Notes under the pieces: generated by a model
Told to the model about the DNA's origin: nothing
What the model saw: the letters and a program-made list of their open reading frames with translations, nothing else
The model's database searches: none
Origin: Halopelagius inordinatus
GTDB taxonomy: Archaea > Halobacteriota > Halobacteria > Halobacteriales > Haloferacaceae
Length of the DNA: 64,000 bases
Assembly (NCBI RefSeq): GCF_900113245.1
Contig: NZ_FOOQ01000006.1
Coordinates: forward strand, 62,001-126,000
Reading direction: 5' to 3'
Shown: piece after piece, positions 52,790-62,394 of the stretch
Position numbering within the stretch: the stretch's first letter is position 1
How the letters are laid out: every line of letters starts with the position of its first letter
Translations under genes and position numbers: made by a program

Positions 52790-53920
52790 ATGGAAATCAC
52801 GGACATCCGCACCATTCGGTTTAGCTGTACCTCTCACGTCGAGGCCGACGAGAAGGGCCACGGCCACCCGGGCCCTCCGACGGAGACGACGAAGACGATA
52901 ACGCACGTCGTCGTAGAGGGCGGCCCCGACGGCTACTGCCGCGGCGGTCACCCCGAGGCAAACGAGTTCGCAAAGCGCCACCTCGTCGGAGAGAACCCGC
53001 TCTACCGCGAGGAACTGTGGCAGCGACTCTGCCGCGCCGAACGACTGAACAAGGGGCTTCTCACCGACAAGCGCGTGGCGGCCATCGACTGCGCTCTGTG
53101 GGACGTGGCGGGCAAACACGCCGACCTACCGGTCTACCAACTCGTCGGCGCGGCGCGCGACGAAGTTCCGGCCTACGGGAGTACGATGGTCGGCGACGGC
53201 GACCCGGAGGGACTCGGAACCCCGGAGGCGTACGCCGACTTCGCGGAGGAACTCGTCTCGGAGGGGTATCGGGCGGTCAAACTCCACACGTGGATGCCGC
53301 CGTTCGGCGAGAGTCCGCAACGGGACATCGAAGCCTGCCGCGCCGTCCGCGAACGCGTCGGCGACGACGTCGACCTGATGCTCGACGCGCACCACTTCTA
53401 CAGTCGGTCGGAGGCCAAGAAGATAGGCAGAGCCCTCGAAGAACTCGACTTCCGGTGGATAGAGGAACCGATGGACGAGCACTCCATGTCCTCGTACGAG
53501 TGGTTGTCGAACGAACTCGACATCGCCGTCGTCGGCCCCGAGACGGCCGAGGGGCGCATGCACACCCGCGCCGAGTGGATAAAGCGAGATATCGCCGACG
53601 TCGTCCGCGTCGGCGTCTTCGACACCGGCGGTATCACCCCCGCGCTGAAAGCTATCGGCCTCTGTGAGTCGTTCAACGTCGAGTGCGAGATACACGGCCG
53701 CGACGCGCCGAACCTCCAACTGTTGGGGACGATGGCGTTTCCCGGCCGGTACTACGAACGGGGACTGCTCCACCCGAAACACGACTACGCGACGTACTTC
53801 CCCGAACTGAAGCGACTCCCCGACGAGATAGACGACGACGGCGTCGTCGAGATACCGCAGTCTCCCGGCCTCGGCTACGAGTTCGACTGGGAGTTCGTCG
53901 AAGAGAACCGACTGGACTGA
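52790..53920 (+). CDS. Mandelate racemase/muconate lactonizing family (sugar acid dehydratase-like)
   Basis: 376 residues from the ATG at 52790. The enolase-superfamily barrel shows K164-x-H (VKLHTW), metal ligands near D199 (DAHH), the EEP pair at 225-226 and E251 (GPET), and H302 in the seventh strand (CEIHG). This arrangement is typical of acid-sugar dehydratases. In a cluster with GH28, a lactonase and GH105, dehydration of a hexonate or uronate-derived acid is the best guess. The exact sugar acid is unknown. Confidence 0.86.
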   Translation: MEITDIRTIRFSCTSHVEADEKGHGHPGPPTETTKTITHVVVEGGPDGYCRGGHPEANEFAKRHLVGENPLYREELWQRLCRAERLNKGLLTDKRVAAIDCALWDVAGKHADLPVYQLVGAARDEVPAYGSTMVGDGDPEGLGTPEAYADFAEELVSEGYRAVKLHTWMPPFGESPQRDIEACRAVRERVGDDVDLMLDAHHFYSRSEAKKIGRALEELDFRWIEEPMDEHSMSSYEWLSNELDIAVVGPETAEGRMHTRAEWIKRDIADVVRVGVFDTGGITPALKAIGLCESFNVECEIHGRDAPNLQLLGTMAFPGRYYERGLLHPKHDYATYFPELKRLPDEIDDDGVVEIPQSPGLGYEFDWEFVEENRLD

Positions 53921-53980
53921 CGGGGCGACGGTTCCGCGGACGCGATTCCTTTCGAGCGCTCGAATCTTCTCCGACTCCCG

Positions 53981-54202
53981 TCAGCGGTTGTACGCGCCCC
54001 ACGCCCGCAGAAAGAGGTGAGAGCCGACGCTTATCAGGACGAGCGAAATCCCCCACACGCCGAACATCCCCGCGATGACGCCCTCCAACACGAAGCGAGC
54101 GAGTAGAATCATCAGGACGCCGGCGGCGATTGCTCCGACGAGTAGTTTGTGATCCGACAGTGCGGCCACCGGTCGCGACGTGCGGGATGTCTCGACAGCC
54201 AT
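53981..54202 (-). CDS. Small two-helix membrane protein
   Basis: 73 residues with two hydrophobic segments (about 22-44 and 46-66) after a polar N-terminus. It lies just upstream, in reading direction towards lower coordinates, of the enolase-superfamily gene end. It is not recognised. Codon character is haloarchaeal, and it fills a gap otherwise left between two operons, so it is probably real. Confidence 0.55.
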   Translation of the reverse strand: MAVETSRTSRPVAALSDHKLLVGAIAAGVLMILLARFVLEGVIAGMFGVWGISLVLISVGSHLFLRAWGAYNR

Positions 54203-54251
54203 GTTGGTACGTTTGTTAGACAGCCACTCACAAATAGATGTTGTTCCGATC

Positions 54252-55328
54252 CTACCCGAGTTCGCCCTCGTCGTCGACGATGCTCGGACTGTCCCAGTAC
54301 TCGTGGGACTCGTCCGCGCGGTAACACCGCGCGCCGTGACCGCCGTCCGTGGTGATGAGGTTCGGGTCCTGCGTGCGACAGACCTCTCGCGCCTCCGGGC
54401 ACCGCGGATGGAAGTGACATCCGGACGGTCGGTTGACGGGGTCGGGGATGTCTATCTCGCGGACCGGTAGCGTCTCGTCGCCGTCGTCGCCGTACAGGTT
54501 CGGCGTCGCCCACTTCAGCGCCTTGGTGTAGGGGTGCTGGGGGTTCTCTATCACCTGCTCTATCGGCCCGACTTCGACTATCTTCCCGAGGTACATCACG
54601 GCGATTCGCCCGCCCGATTTCTCGGCGATGTACCGCGCGTTCGAGAGGTCGTGACTGATGAACAGATACGAGGTGCCGAAAAGATCCTGCAGTTCGAGCA
54701 TCAGGTCCATCATCTCCACGCGCAGGGAGACGTCGAGGGCGCTTATCGCCTCGTCCGCGAGAATCAGGTCCGGGTTCAAAAGCAGCGACCGGACGAGAAC
54801 GACTCGCTGTTGTTCGCCGCCGCTCAGTTGGTGCGGGAAGCGGTTGACGAAGTCCTCCGCGGGCGAGAGACCGACTTTCTCCAAGAGCGCGAAGATGCGT
54901 TCCTTGCGGCGTTCGCGGCCCAAATCGGGGTTCCACTTCTTCATCGGGAGCATCAGGGTGGTCAACAGCCGCTGATTCGGGTTCAACGCGCTTCCGGGGT
55001 CTTGGTGGATCATCTGGAGCGACCGCCTGATATCGGAGAACGGTATCTCCGGGTTGCGCTCGCTTTTGGCCTCCCAGATGTCCTGTCCGCGGTATTTGAT
55101 CGACCCGGAGGTGGGTTTCTGTGCGCCGATTATCGTCTTCCCGAGCGTCGACTTCCCGCATCCGCTCTCGCCGATGAGGGTGACGACGTCGTTCTCGCCG
55201 ATGTCGAGCGAGATACCGTCGACAGCGCGGACCGTCTCGTCCTCCGAGAAGAGGTCGAAGAGTCCGCCGCTATCGGAGAAGTGGACGGAGACGTCGTCGA
55301 CGGAGATGACGGGCGAGTCAGAACTCAT
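54252..55328 (-). CDS. ABC importer ATPase, oligopeptide/oligosaccharide type (DppF-like)
   Basis: 358 residues from the ATG at 55328, overlapping the upstream stop as ATGA. Walker A GESGCGKST, signature LSGGEQQRV, Walker B LILADEAIS, and the OppF/DppF C-terminal extension with a CxxHPRCPEAREVC cysteine region. Last gene of a five-gene importer operon reading from 60336 to 54252. In haloarchaea such systems often carry oligosaccharides rather than peptides; the local cluster supports that. Confidence 0.93.
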   Translation of the reverse strand: MSSDSPVISVDDVSVHFSDSGGLFDLFSEDETVRAVDGISLDIGENDVVTLIGESGCGKSTLGKTIIGAQKPTSGSIKYRGQDIWEAKSERNPEIPFSDIRRSLQMIHQDPGSALNPNQRLLTTLMLPMKKWNPDLGRERRKERIFALLEKVGLSPAEDFVNRFPHQLSGGEQQRVVLVRSLLLNPDLILADEAISALDVSLRVEMMDLMLELQDLFGTSYLFISHDLSNARYIAEKSGGRIAVMYLGKIVEVGPIEQVIENPQHPYTKALKWATPNLYGDDGDETLPVREIDIPDPVNRPSGCHFHPRCPEAREVCRTQDPNLITTDGGHGARCYRADESHEYWDSPSIVDDEGELG

Positions 55329-56398
55329 TGCCCGCCCTCCCCGTCGCTGCGAAGCGGCATCTCCTCGTCGACGTCGTCGTGATAGAAGCACGCGGTTTCG
55401 TGAGTCGGCGACCGAGTCGCCATCGGCGGCTCCTCTCGCTTGCAGGATTCGTCGGCCATGGGACAGCGCGGATGGTACGAACAGCCCGGAATTCTGATGA
55501 CCGGGTCCGGCTTGTTCCCCTCGACGGACCGCATCTCGTCTACGGGGACGTTCAGGTCCGGCGTCGCCTGCAGGAGCATCCGCGTGTACGGATGCGCCGC
55601 GTCGTACAGTATCTCCTCCGTCTCGCCGATTTCCACGACGTCGAAGGCGTACATCACCACGAGTCGGTTCGCGAGTTTGGTCAAGAGCGGCAGGTCGTGC
55701 GTGATGAAGATGATCGTGAGGTCGTACTCCTCTTTGAGGTCGCGGAGCAGAGAGACGATAGACCGCTGCATCAGTAAGTCGAGCGCCGCCGTCGGTTCGT
55801 CCATCACCAACACCTCCGGTTCGAGAACGAGCGACAGAGCGATGAGCGCTCTCTGTTTCATTCCGCCGGAGAGTTCGTACGGGTACGAACCGAGGACGCG
55901 GTCCGGGTCGAGATAGAGGTCTTCGAGAATCCCCCGCGCTCGCTCCATTCCGGCGTCGATGTCGCGGTTGTGGTCTTCGAGCGTCTCCTCGAAGTGGCCC
56001 CGAACCCGCTTGACCGGGTTGAACGAACTCATCGCGCCCTGAAATACCATCGCGACCTCCTCCCAGCGGAACTTCTTGAGCTCTTTCTCGGAGAGGTCCA
56101 GAACCGATATCGGCTCTCGGTCGTCGGGCGGGTAGTACGTCACCTCACCGCTCGTCTGGCCGGGTTCGACGACGGCGTTGAGCAGCGTCGAGGACAGCAT
56201 CGACTTGCCGCTTCCGCTCTCGCCGACGATTCCGAGCGTCTCGTTGCGGTAGATGTCCAAATCGACGTCGCGGACTACCTTCGACTCGCCTCGGTTGGTC
56301 CCGAAGGTGACTTCGAGATTCCGCATCTCGAACACCACGTCCGATTCGTCCCGCGTGTCGTCGTCCATCCGTGCTTCCGTATCGAGTGTCGAGTTCAT
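55325..56398 (-). CDS. ABC importer ATPase (DppD-like)
   Basis: 357 residues. Walker A GESGSGKSM, signature LSGGMKQRA, Walker B VLVMDEPTAALD and the C-terminal CSYHPRCPMADESC motif of the OppD/DppD group, which may bind an Fe-S cluster. A second ATG at residue 11 is a possible start. Pairs with the DppF-like ATPase to power the two permeases upstream. Confidence 0.93.
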   Translation of the reverse strand: MNSTLDTEARMDDDTRDESDVVFEMRNLEVTFGTNRGESKVVRDVDLDIYRNETLGIVGESGSGKSMLSSTLLNAVVEPGQTSGEVTYYPPDDREPISVLDLSEKELKKFRWEEVAMVFQGAMSSFNPVKRVRGHFEETLEDHNRDIDAGMERARGILEDLYLDPDRVLGSYPYELSGGMKQRALIALSLVLEPEVLVMDEPTAALDLLMQRSIVSLLRDLKEEYDLTIIFITHDLPLLTKLANRLVVMYAFDVVEIGETEEILYDAAHPYTRMLLQATPDLNVPVDEMRSVEGNKPDPVIRIPGCSYHPRCPMADESCKREEPPMATRSPTHETACFYHDDVDEEMPLRSDGEGGQ

Positions 56399-56414
56399 AG
56401 TGTTTCCTTCTCCG

Positions 56415-57422
56415 TCAGTCGCTTTGGCTGGCGCGCGATGCGTCCTTTTTCGTCGTGTTCGCGTGCCGGGCGCGGAGGCGGACGTTGAACAGGCTGTCGA
56501 GTCCCTGCGAGAGGAGGACGAGGCTGAACGAAAGCAGGAAGATGCAGAGCATCGGGAACACCATCCAGTGTATCATATCGGGCCTCGTCAGCGCGTTGCC
56601 CTCGTACGCCAGGTTCATCATCACGCCCCAGTTGAACGTCGTGAAGGGCAGGATGCCGAGGAAGTACAGACCGACCGACTCGAAGATGATGCGCCGCGAC
56701 GTGAGCGCGCCGTTTATCATCACGTACGGCATGAGTTGCGAGAGGATGTCGCGGCGGAGAATCGACGAGAGCGGAATCCCCATGATCTCCGACGCCTCGA
56801 CGTAGGACTCCTCGCGGATACTGAGAACCTGCGACCGGACCGTCCGAGCGAGTCCGGGCCAGTTGTCGATGCCGAGGAAGATACCGACGAGGTAGGGGTT
56901 CTCAGGTTGGAAAATCGCCGTGATGACGATGATGAGCGGCAGTCCGGGAATCGTGATGACGACGTCGGTGAGCGTCATCAGTACCGTGTCGATGCGGTCG
57001 CCGTGCTTGAATCCGGAGACGACGCCGACGATCGCCGCGAACCCGACGCTGACGACGGCACCGGCGAATATCATCTTGAAGATGCCGGGCGTCGCGTGGA
57101 TGAGTTGGGAGTGAATCGGCTGGCCGAACACGTCCGTCCCGAGGGGGTACGCCAGTTCCTCGAACGGTCCCGCGAGGACGGGCGCGTCGCCGCTCGTCGG
57201 TTTGTCCACGAGGACGACGCCGACGGTTCCCATGAGGACGAACAGACCGAGGATGGCACCGCCGAGGAGGGCGCGCCAGTCGTCGGCGGCCACGCGGGCG
57301 GGCGCCAACACGTTCAGGTCTATCGCTCGTCTGAGGCGGACGCGCCGGGACTCGGGTTCGGGTTCGATGCTCTCGTCGTAGATGCTCTGTAGGTCGAAGG
57401 TGTCAGTCTCGGGGTTACTCAT
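56415..57422 (-). CDS. ABC importer permease (DppC-like)
   Basis: 335 residues with an N-terminal cytoplasmic tail, a first helix near 55-75 and five more. The coupling EAA-type loop EASEIMGIPLSSILRRDILSQLMPY is present. Its start overlaps the previous permease stop as ATGA, indicating coupled translation. Confidence 0.92.
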   Translation of the reverse strand: MSNPETDTFDLQSIYDESIEPEPESRRVRLRRAIDLNVLAPARVAADDWRALLGGAILGLFVLMGTVGVVLVDKPTSGDAPVLAGPFEELAYPLGTDVFGQPIHSQLIHATPGIFKMIFAGAVVSVGFAAIVGVVSGFKHGDRIDTVLMTLTDVVITIPGLPLIIVITAIFQPENPYLVGIFLGIDNWPGLARTVRSQVLSIREESYVEASEIMGIPLSSILRRDILSQLMPYVMINGALTSRRIIFESVGLYFLGILPFTTFNWGVMMNLAYEGNALTRPDMIHWMVFPMLCIFLLSFSLVLLSQGLDSLFNVRLRARHANTTKKDASRASQSD

Positions 57423-58426
57423 GACTCGTCCACCGAAATCCGCGGGTCTATGAGGCTGTACGTGAGGTCGGCGACGAAGATGGCCGTGAGCGAGATGGCC
57501 GTGAAGACGATGAGCGTCCCCATCAGGAGCGGGTAGTCTTGCGTCTTCACCGCCTCGAACATCAAGAGTCCCATGCCGGGGTACGCGAACACCTCTTCGA
57601 CGATGACGGCGCTACTGAACACGCCCGCGATACCGATCATGAACTGCGTGTACATCGGCAGTATCGCGTTGTGTCCGAGGTACTGCGTCGCGATTCGCGT
57701 GTCGCGAAGCCCGCGGAGTTGTGCGACGCGGACGTAGTCTTCGCCGAGGATGCGTATCGCGTTCCCGCGCATCGAGAGGGCGGCGGACGTCGCGAGGACG
57801 CCCATAGAGAGCGCCGGAAGCGCGGCGTGCTTGACGATACTTATCATGAACTCCGGATTGTACCCGACGGGGATGCCCGACCCGAGTCGGCCTCCGACGG
57901 GGAAGTACGACTGCTTGATGGCGAGAAAGTAGATGAGAACGACGCCCACGATGTAGTACGGGACGGAGTTGAGGGCGATGACCACGGAGGAGACGCCGGA
58001 GTCGAACCGCGACTTCTCCTTGTACGCCGTCAGGACGCCGAGGATGATACTGAGCGAGTACCCGAGGGCGAACGCGTACAGACTGATGAACATAGACCAC
58101 GGCAGACGCTGGAGGATGAGCGTCGTGACCGCTTCGTTCTTGAAGAAGGACCGCCCGAGGTCCTGGTACAGTACCACGTCTCTGAGGTAGTTCAGGTACT
58201 GCACGTAGACCGGTTGGTCCGGGTTCACGTTGGTGTACAACTGGATCAGCGTGTTCAGGCGGTCGATGTCGATGCTCGTCGATCCGCTCTGTGAGAGGAT
58301 GACGCTCCGCATCGCCTCTACGGGGCCGCCCGGCATCGCCTGATACAGTACGAACGATACCGTGATGGTGACGAAGAACGTCAACAGCGCTTGCCCGAAT
58401 CGTTTCAACAGGTATCGTGGAGTCAT
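57419..58426 (-). CDS. ABC importer permease (DppB-like)
   Basis: 335 residues, six membrane helices, with the DppB N-terminus YLLKRFGQALLTFFVTITVSFVL and the coupling loop YVRVAQLRGLRDTRIATQYLGHNAILP. It follows the binding-protein gene by 68 bases, the only sizable gap in the operon, which may hold a secondary promoter or processing site. Confidence 0.92.
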   Translation of the reverse strand: MTPRYLLKRFGQALLTFFVTITVSFVLYQAMPGGPVEAMRSVILSQSGSTSIDIDRLNTLIQLYTNVNPDQPVYVQYLNYLRDVVLYQDLGRSFFKNEAVTTLILQRLPWSMFISLYAFALGYSLSIILGVLTAYKEKSRFDSGVSSVVIALNSVPYYIVGVVLIYFLAIKQSYFPVGGRLGSGIPVGYNPEFMISIVKHAALPALSMGVLATSAALSMRGNAIRILGEDYVRVAQLRGLRDTRIATQYLGHNAILPMYTQFMIGIAGVFSSAVIVEEVFAYPGMGLLMFEAVKTQDYPLLMGTLIVFTAISLTAIFVADLTYSLIDPRISVDES

Positions 58427-58494
58427 GAGTTAACTTGTCCCGTACAGTGTCATAAACGTTTAGTTGTGATCTGTGGTCGGTCGTTCTCGACGGC

Positions 58495-60336
58495 TCACTT
58501 CGAGCTGATCCACCCCTTCTTGAAGGAGAACTGACCGGGCCGGTTCGTGTTGAGTTCCTGGTCGCCCTCGGCCGGCATCGAGAAGTCACCGACGTCGCCC
58601 CAGTATCCGGAGTCCTCCTCGACGAACACGAGGTCCGGAAGCGCGTAGTTGAACCACCGCACGAGCGTTCGCGTCCGCTCTTTGACCTGCTCTTCGGACT
58701 CCGAAGAGGGCAGTTCGTTCATCAGCGTCGCAGGCTGAATCTCCTGTCCGCTGCCTTGGACCTCTTTTGCGCCGACTTCGCTCGGGATGGTCGTCGTGAA
58801 CGGCTTGCCGGTCGGACCGGTGTCTCCGCTGGACGGGTCGCCGACTTCGACGCCGTAGAAGTTGTTCGAGTAGTACGCCGTCGGGTGCCACAGAGCCTTC
58901 GCGACGTGCCAGATCCAGAAGATGTCCGCCTCGTAGGTCTGGAGACGCTGGTAGTAGTCCGATGAACTGACGGTGCTTATCTCCGTCTGGATGCCGAAGG
59001 CGTTCAACTGGTCGTTGAACACCTTCGTCGCCTGCACCTGCGTGTTGTTGTTCTGCGTGAGGACGGTGAGCGTGAACTTCTCGCCGTCGGGGTCCACCCA
59101 CGTCCCGTTCTCCTTCGTGTACCCGGCCTGTTCCATCAGTCCGGCCGCACCCTCCTCGTCTTTCGATGTGGGGTAGTCGATGAGACTGTCGACGAAATCC
59201 GAGCCGAGGTATTTCTCGTGGATGGTCGACCGAAGCGCGGTCTGTTTCTCGGGCGGACTGCCGACGGTTCCGGCCTGTCGCATCGCGGCGACCATCGATT
59301 CGAGGTCCACCGCGTGGGCGATGGCCCGACGGACGGGGAGTCTCGCGAGATGCTCGTTCTTGAAGTTGAACGTGAATTTCTGTGTTCGGAACCAGTTGAG
59401 GCGGTAGACGTTCTGGAGGTTATCGGGGTAGGAACTCCGCTGGGACTCGGACATGAGGACGTCGGGGTTCATGTCGAGTTTGTTGTTCACCGCGAGCGAA
59501 TCCACGTCGGCGGTCGTCTCGGGGACGATTCTCGCCTTCGGGACGTCGGTTCGGTCCGCGTACGGGTGGTCCTCGAACTTCTCCAGCGTCGTCTCCGAGG
59601 AGTTGAACCCGGTGACTTCGTAGAGGCCGTTCCCGAGGCCGTCGTCTATCAACTGCTGGGTCGTTATCTTCATGTTCAGCAGTTCCTCGGTCACAGACTC
59701 CCGGTCGCTCTGGCTCGACGCGTCTTGGAGTTTCGTGAGGTACTCCCGGTAGACGGACCGAGGGGTGTTGACGAACGTCTCCGCGACGTCGGCCTTCATC
59801 AGGTTCGGCGCGACGGCGGTCTTGAACGTTCGCTCGATGGTGTAGTCGTCGACCAGCGTGTTGCTCTCGATGTTGGACTCTTCGGGTTGCTGGAGTCGGT
59901 CGATTTCGAGGCCGACGTAGTAGTCTTCGGCCGTCACGTCGTCGCCGTTCCACCACTTGAAGTTCTCCGGGAACGTCAGCGTCAGCGTCTTCCCGTCGAC
60001 GGTGAGTTCCTCGAGGAGGTCCGGCCGCACCGTCCCGTCGGCGTACCCTCTCGCGACTTGCTCGAACAGTTGATCCTGTAGCGTGTGAGCGTAGTTCCCG
60101 AGACTGTACCGGTTGAACTGGACCTCCGTCGCAGGCCGCCCTGCGGGGTAGTCGAGCGTATCGTCGGCTAGCCCGCTTCCGCCCCCGTCGGTACCGGTGC
60201 TGCCCGCCCCGTTTTCGTTGCCCGTCGCCGTGGTTTCGGAATCACTGAAACAACCCGCCAACCCGGCGCTGCCCGCCACGGCGCCGTACTTGACAAAGTC
60301 TCGCCTGCTCCAACGGTTTGAACTCTCTTTCGCCAT
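58495..60336 (-). CDS. ABC substrate-binding lipoprotein of the importer operon
   Basis: 613 residues. WSRRDFVKYGAVAGSAGLAGC is a Tat signal ending in a lipobox, followed by a Gly/Ser/Thr linker. The body is SBP_bac_5 type, with MNPDVLMSESQRS and LARLPVRRAIAHAVDLESM. As the first gene of the importer operon, it captures the substrate outside the cell. The nearby GH28, GH105 and sulfatase genes suggest an oligouronide ligand. Confidence 0.92.
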   Translation of the reverse strand: MAKESSNRWSRRDFVKYGAVAGSAGLAGCFSDSETTATGNENGAGSTGTDGGGSGLADDTLDYPAGRPATEVQFNRYSLGNYAHTLQDQLFEQVARGYADGTVRPDLLEELTVDGKTLTLTFPENFKWWNGDDVTAEDYYVGLEIDRLQQPEESNIESNTLVDDYTIERTFKTAVAPNLMKADVAETFVNTPRSVYREYLTKLQDASSQSDRESVTEELLNMKITTQQLIDDGLGNGLYEVTGFNSSETTLEKFEDHPYADRTDVPKARIVPETTADVDSLAVNNKLDMNPDVLMSESQRSSYPDNLQNVYRLNWFRTQKFTFNFKNEHLARLPVRRAIAHAVDLESMVAAMRQAGTVGSPPEKQTALRSTIHEKYLGSDFVDSLIDYPTSKDEEGAAGLMEQAGYTKENGTWVDPDGEKFTLTVLTQNNNTQVQATKVFNDQLNAFGIQTEISTVSSSDYYQRLQTYEADIFWIWHVAKALWHPTAYYSNNFYGVEVGDPSSGDTGPTGKPFTTTIPSEVGAKEVQGSGQEIQPATLMNELPSSESEEQVKERTRTLVRWFNYALPDLVFVEEDSGYWGDVGDFSMPAEGDQELNTNRPGQFSFKKGWISSK

Positions 60337-60367
60337 GCGTCATCATTTATCATACCATTCACTCTAT

Positions 60368-60380
60368 AAATATGTGTCGA
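60368..60380 (-). promoter_or_regulatory. Promoter TATA of the importer operon
   Basis: On the minus strand ATATTTATAGAG lies about 33-44 bases before the ATG at 60336, with additional AT-rich bases between; a strong haloarchaeal promoter for the five-gene operon. Confidence 0.5.
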
Positions 60381-60434
60381 TACCTGTCTATTTCGAGTCA
60401 CGAATCCGGTCGGCGGACGCGGAACGGCGGCGAC

Positions 60435-60653
60435 TCACCCGCGGCGCGTCGTCCACAGCAGAACGACCATGCCGACGAACAGAACGGCGAACGTCGCGAG
60501 TTGGACCAACGCGAGGACGTGCGTGCTCGTTCCGGGTTCGATGGCCGTCAGCGACACCAAGAGAAGCAGGATGGACACCGCCGAGATGACGAGCACGAGT
60601 TTCATCTTCGTCGTGTAGTCCCGGAGGACGTCGGCGAGGCGCGTCTCGGACAT
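60435..60653 (-). CDS. Small two-helix membrane protein
   Basis: 72 residues with two hydrophobic segments (about 18-38 and 46-66). Polar ends and haloarchaeal codon use support a real gene. It sits upstream of the importer operon in the same direction. Function unknown. Confidence 0.6.
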   Translation of the reverse strand: MSETRLADVLRDYTTKMKLVLVISAVSILLLLVSLTAIEPGTSTHVLALVQLATFAVLFVGMVVLLWTTRRG

Positions 60654-60752
60654 AGCGGGTAGTCACGCCGGGCGTATTTGATTGTGTTGTCCCGCGAGGG
60701 GCGCGCCGTCTCCGTCGATAGAGTTAGATAACGAGAGTCACATGCCTACCGT

Positions 60753-61211
60753 ATGGACCGAGGATTAGTCCTCTTAGACGACACGGAGACGCACAGAGAA
60801 CTCCTGCAGGAAGCCAAAGAACACGCCATCGGGGCCGACGCCGACCTCGTCCTGTTGGTGACGCTCACCGAGGACGAGTACGAGGAGACCCAAGAGATGT
60901 TAGACGCCATCGGGAGCGTCGAGAACACGTCGTACACCGACGACCAAGTCCTCACCGCGGCGACGAACATCGCAGAGGAGTTGGCGCGCGACGTTCTCGC
61001 GGACGACGCCGTCTCGTACGAAGTCGCTCCGCGCATCGCCGACGAGGACGAACGGGCCGAGGCGGTCATCGACACCGCAGCAGAGACCGAGAGCGACCAC
61101 GTGTTCGTCCTCGGACGGAAGCGGTCGCCGACCGGGAAAGCGCTGTTCGGTGACCTCGCACAGTACGTCGTCCTCAACTTCGACGGGTTCGTCACGCTTC
61201 ACGCCGAGTGA
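60753..61211 (+). CDS. Universal stress protein (UspA family)
   Basis: 152 residues. The fold is read from an N-terminal beta strand (GLVLLDDTETHRELLQEAKEHA), an alternating alpha/beta body and a late VFVLGRKRSPTGKALFGDLAQYVVLN motif that corresponds to the G-rich nucleotide-binding loop (Gx2Gx9GS/T), here somewhat modified. Role in stress adaptation is general. Not obviously tied to the sugar cluster around it. Confidence 0.82.
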   Translation: MDRGLVLLDDTETHRELLQEAKEHAIGADADLVLLVTLTEDEYEETQEMLDAIGSVENTSYTDDQVLTAATNIAEELARDVLADDAVSYEVAPRIADEDERAEAVIDTAAETESDHVFVLGRKRSPTGKALFGDLAQYVVLNFDGFVTLHAE

Positions 61212-61257
61212 GGCGGTCACGCCGCGATTTCTGCGGCGCTCCCGGGCAGTCCGGGGC

Positions 61258-61265
61258 TTTATTAT
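61258..61265 (+). promoter_or_regulatory. TATA-like box of the GH105 gene
   Basis: TTTATTAT, 30-37 bases before the ATG at 61295. Confidence 0.45.
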
Positions 61266-61294
61266 CTCTCTCGGTGAGTGTCGGGTGATACGCG

Positions 61295-62365
61295 ATGCAC
61301 GAGACAGACCTATCCGACGCGGCCACTCGGGCGGCGGAGTACCTGCAGTCCTCGGACCTCGACGGGAAGTCGTGGATAACCGGCGTAGCCATCAACGGAC
61401 TCGTCTCGACGGGCGAGTCGGAGTTCGTCGATACCGCCCGCGGACTCGTGGACACGGCCGTCGCCACGCAGGCGGACGCCGGCCAACTCGGCTACGGGCC
61501 GAGCTACCCCATCGAGATATTCAGCCACGGGCGCGAGTACGACACCAGTTGGGAACTGACAGTCAACAAATGTCTCAACACGAACAACACGACGGCCATC
61601 GGTCACGGCGTCCTCGACTTCTACGGCCGCACCGGCGAGGACCGCTATCTGGAGGCCGCCCGGCGGGCAAAAGAGAGTCTCCTCTCTTTCGAACGAACCG
61701 ACGACGGCGGCATCCCGCACCACGACCCCGAACAGGCCGGGATGAAGTCGCTCTGGATAGACTCGGTCTACATGATGTGCCCGTTTCTCGCGCGACTCGG
61801 CGTCCTCGACGGCGACGAGGAGGCGTTCGACGAGGCGGCGACGCAACTGCTCGTCCACGCGAAGCACCTTCAGGACCCTCACACGGACCTGTTCCGGCAC
61901 ATCTGGGTCGAGTCGCCGAACCACTACCCGCAGGGGACGTTCTGGGCGCGCGGTAACGGGTGGGCCGCCACCTCCCTCGTCGAAGTGCTCGAACGACTTC
62001 CCGAGGACCATCCCGACCGAGACGCTCTCCTCGACGTTCTCGAAACGTTGAGCGAGGCGCTTCTCGACCGGCAGGACGGGAGCGGTTTCTGGCACAACCT
62101 CGTCGACGACCCGAACACGCCGCTGGAAACGTCGGGCACGACCATGTTCGCCTACGCGTTCACCAAAGCCGTAGACCTCGGCCTCTTGGAGGGCCACGAG
62201 TACCGCGAGGCCGCGGAACGGGCGATGGAGGCGTCGGTTCGCGTCGTCTCCGACGACGGGGCGGTGCGACGCGTCGCGGGGCCGCCGGGCGGCCCGGAAG
62301 CGCCCCTCACGGACACGCCGTACGGACAGGGGTGGTTCCTGATGGCCGCCCACGAGTTCCTGTAG
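61295..62365 (+). CDS. GH88/GH105 unsaturated glucuronyl/rhamnogalacturonyl hydrolase
   Basis: 356 residues, an alpha/alpha barrel. The family aspartate sits in LWIDSVYMMCPFLARLG, and the GTFWARGNGWAA motif is characteristic. These enzymes hydrate the 4,5-unsaturated uronate made by polysaccharide lyases and release it. The lack of a signal peptide places it in the cytoplasm, after import. Its presence implies that a lyase acts upstream; the secreted beta-helix protein next to it is a candidate. Confidence 0.88.
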   Translation: MHETDLSDAATRAAEYLQSSDLDGKSWITGVAINGLVSTGESEFVDTARGLVDTAVATQADAGQLGYGPSYPIEIFSHGREYDTSWELTVNKCLNTNNTTAIGHGVLDFYGRTGEDRYLEAARRAKESLLSFERTDDGGIPHHDPEQAGMKSLWIDSVYMMCPFLARLGVLDGDEEAFDEAATQLLVHAKHLQDPHTDLFRHIWVESPNHYPQGTFWARGNGWAATSLVEVLERLPEDHPDRDALLDVLETLSEALLDRQDGSGFWHNLVDDPNTPLETSGTTMFAYAFTKAVDLGLLEGHEYREAAERAMEASVRVVSDDGAVRRVAGPPGGPEAPLTDTPYGQGWFLMAAHEFL

Positions 62366-62394
62366 AGCCGATCGTCCGAGGTCGTTTTCCCGAC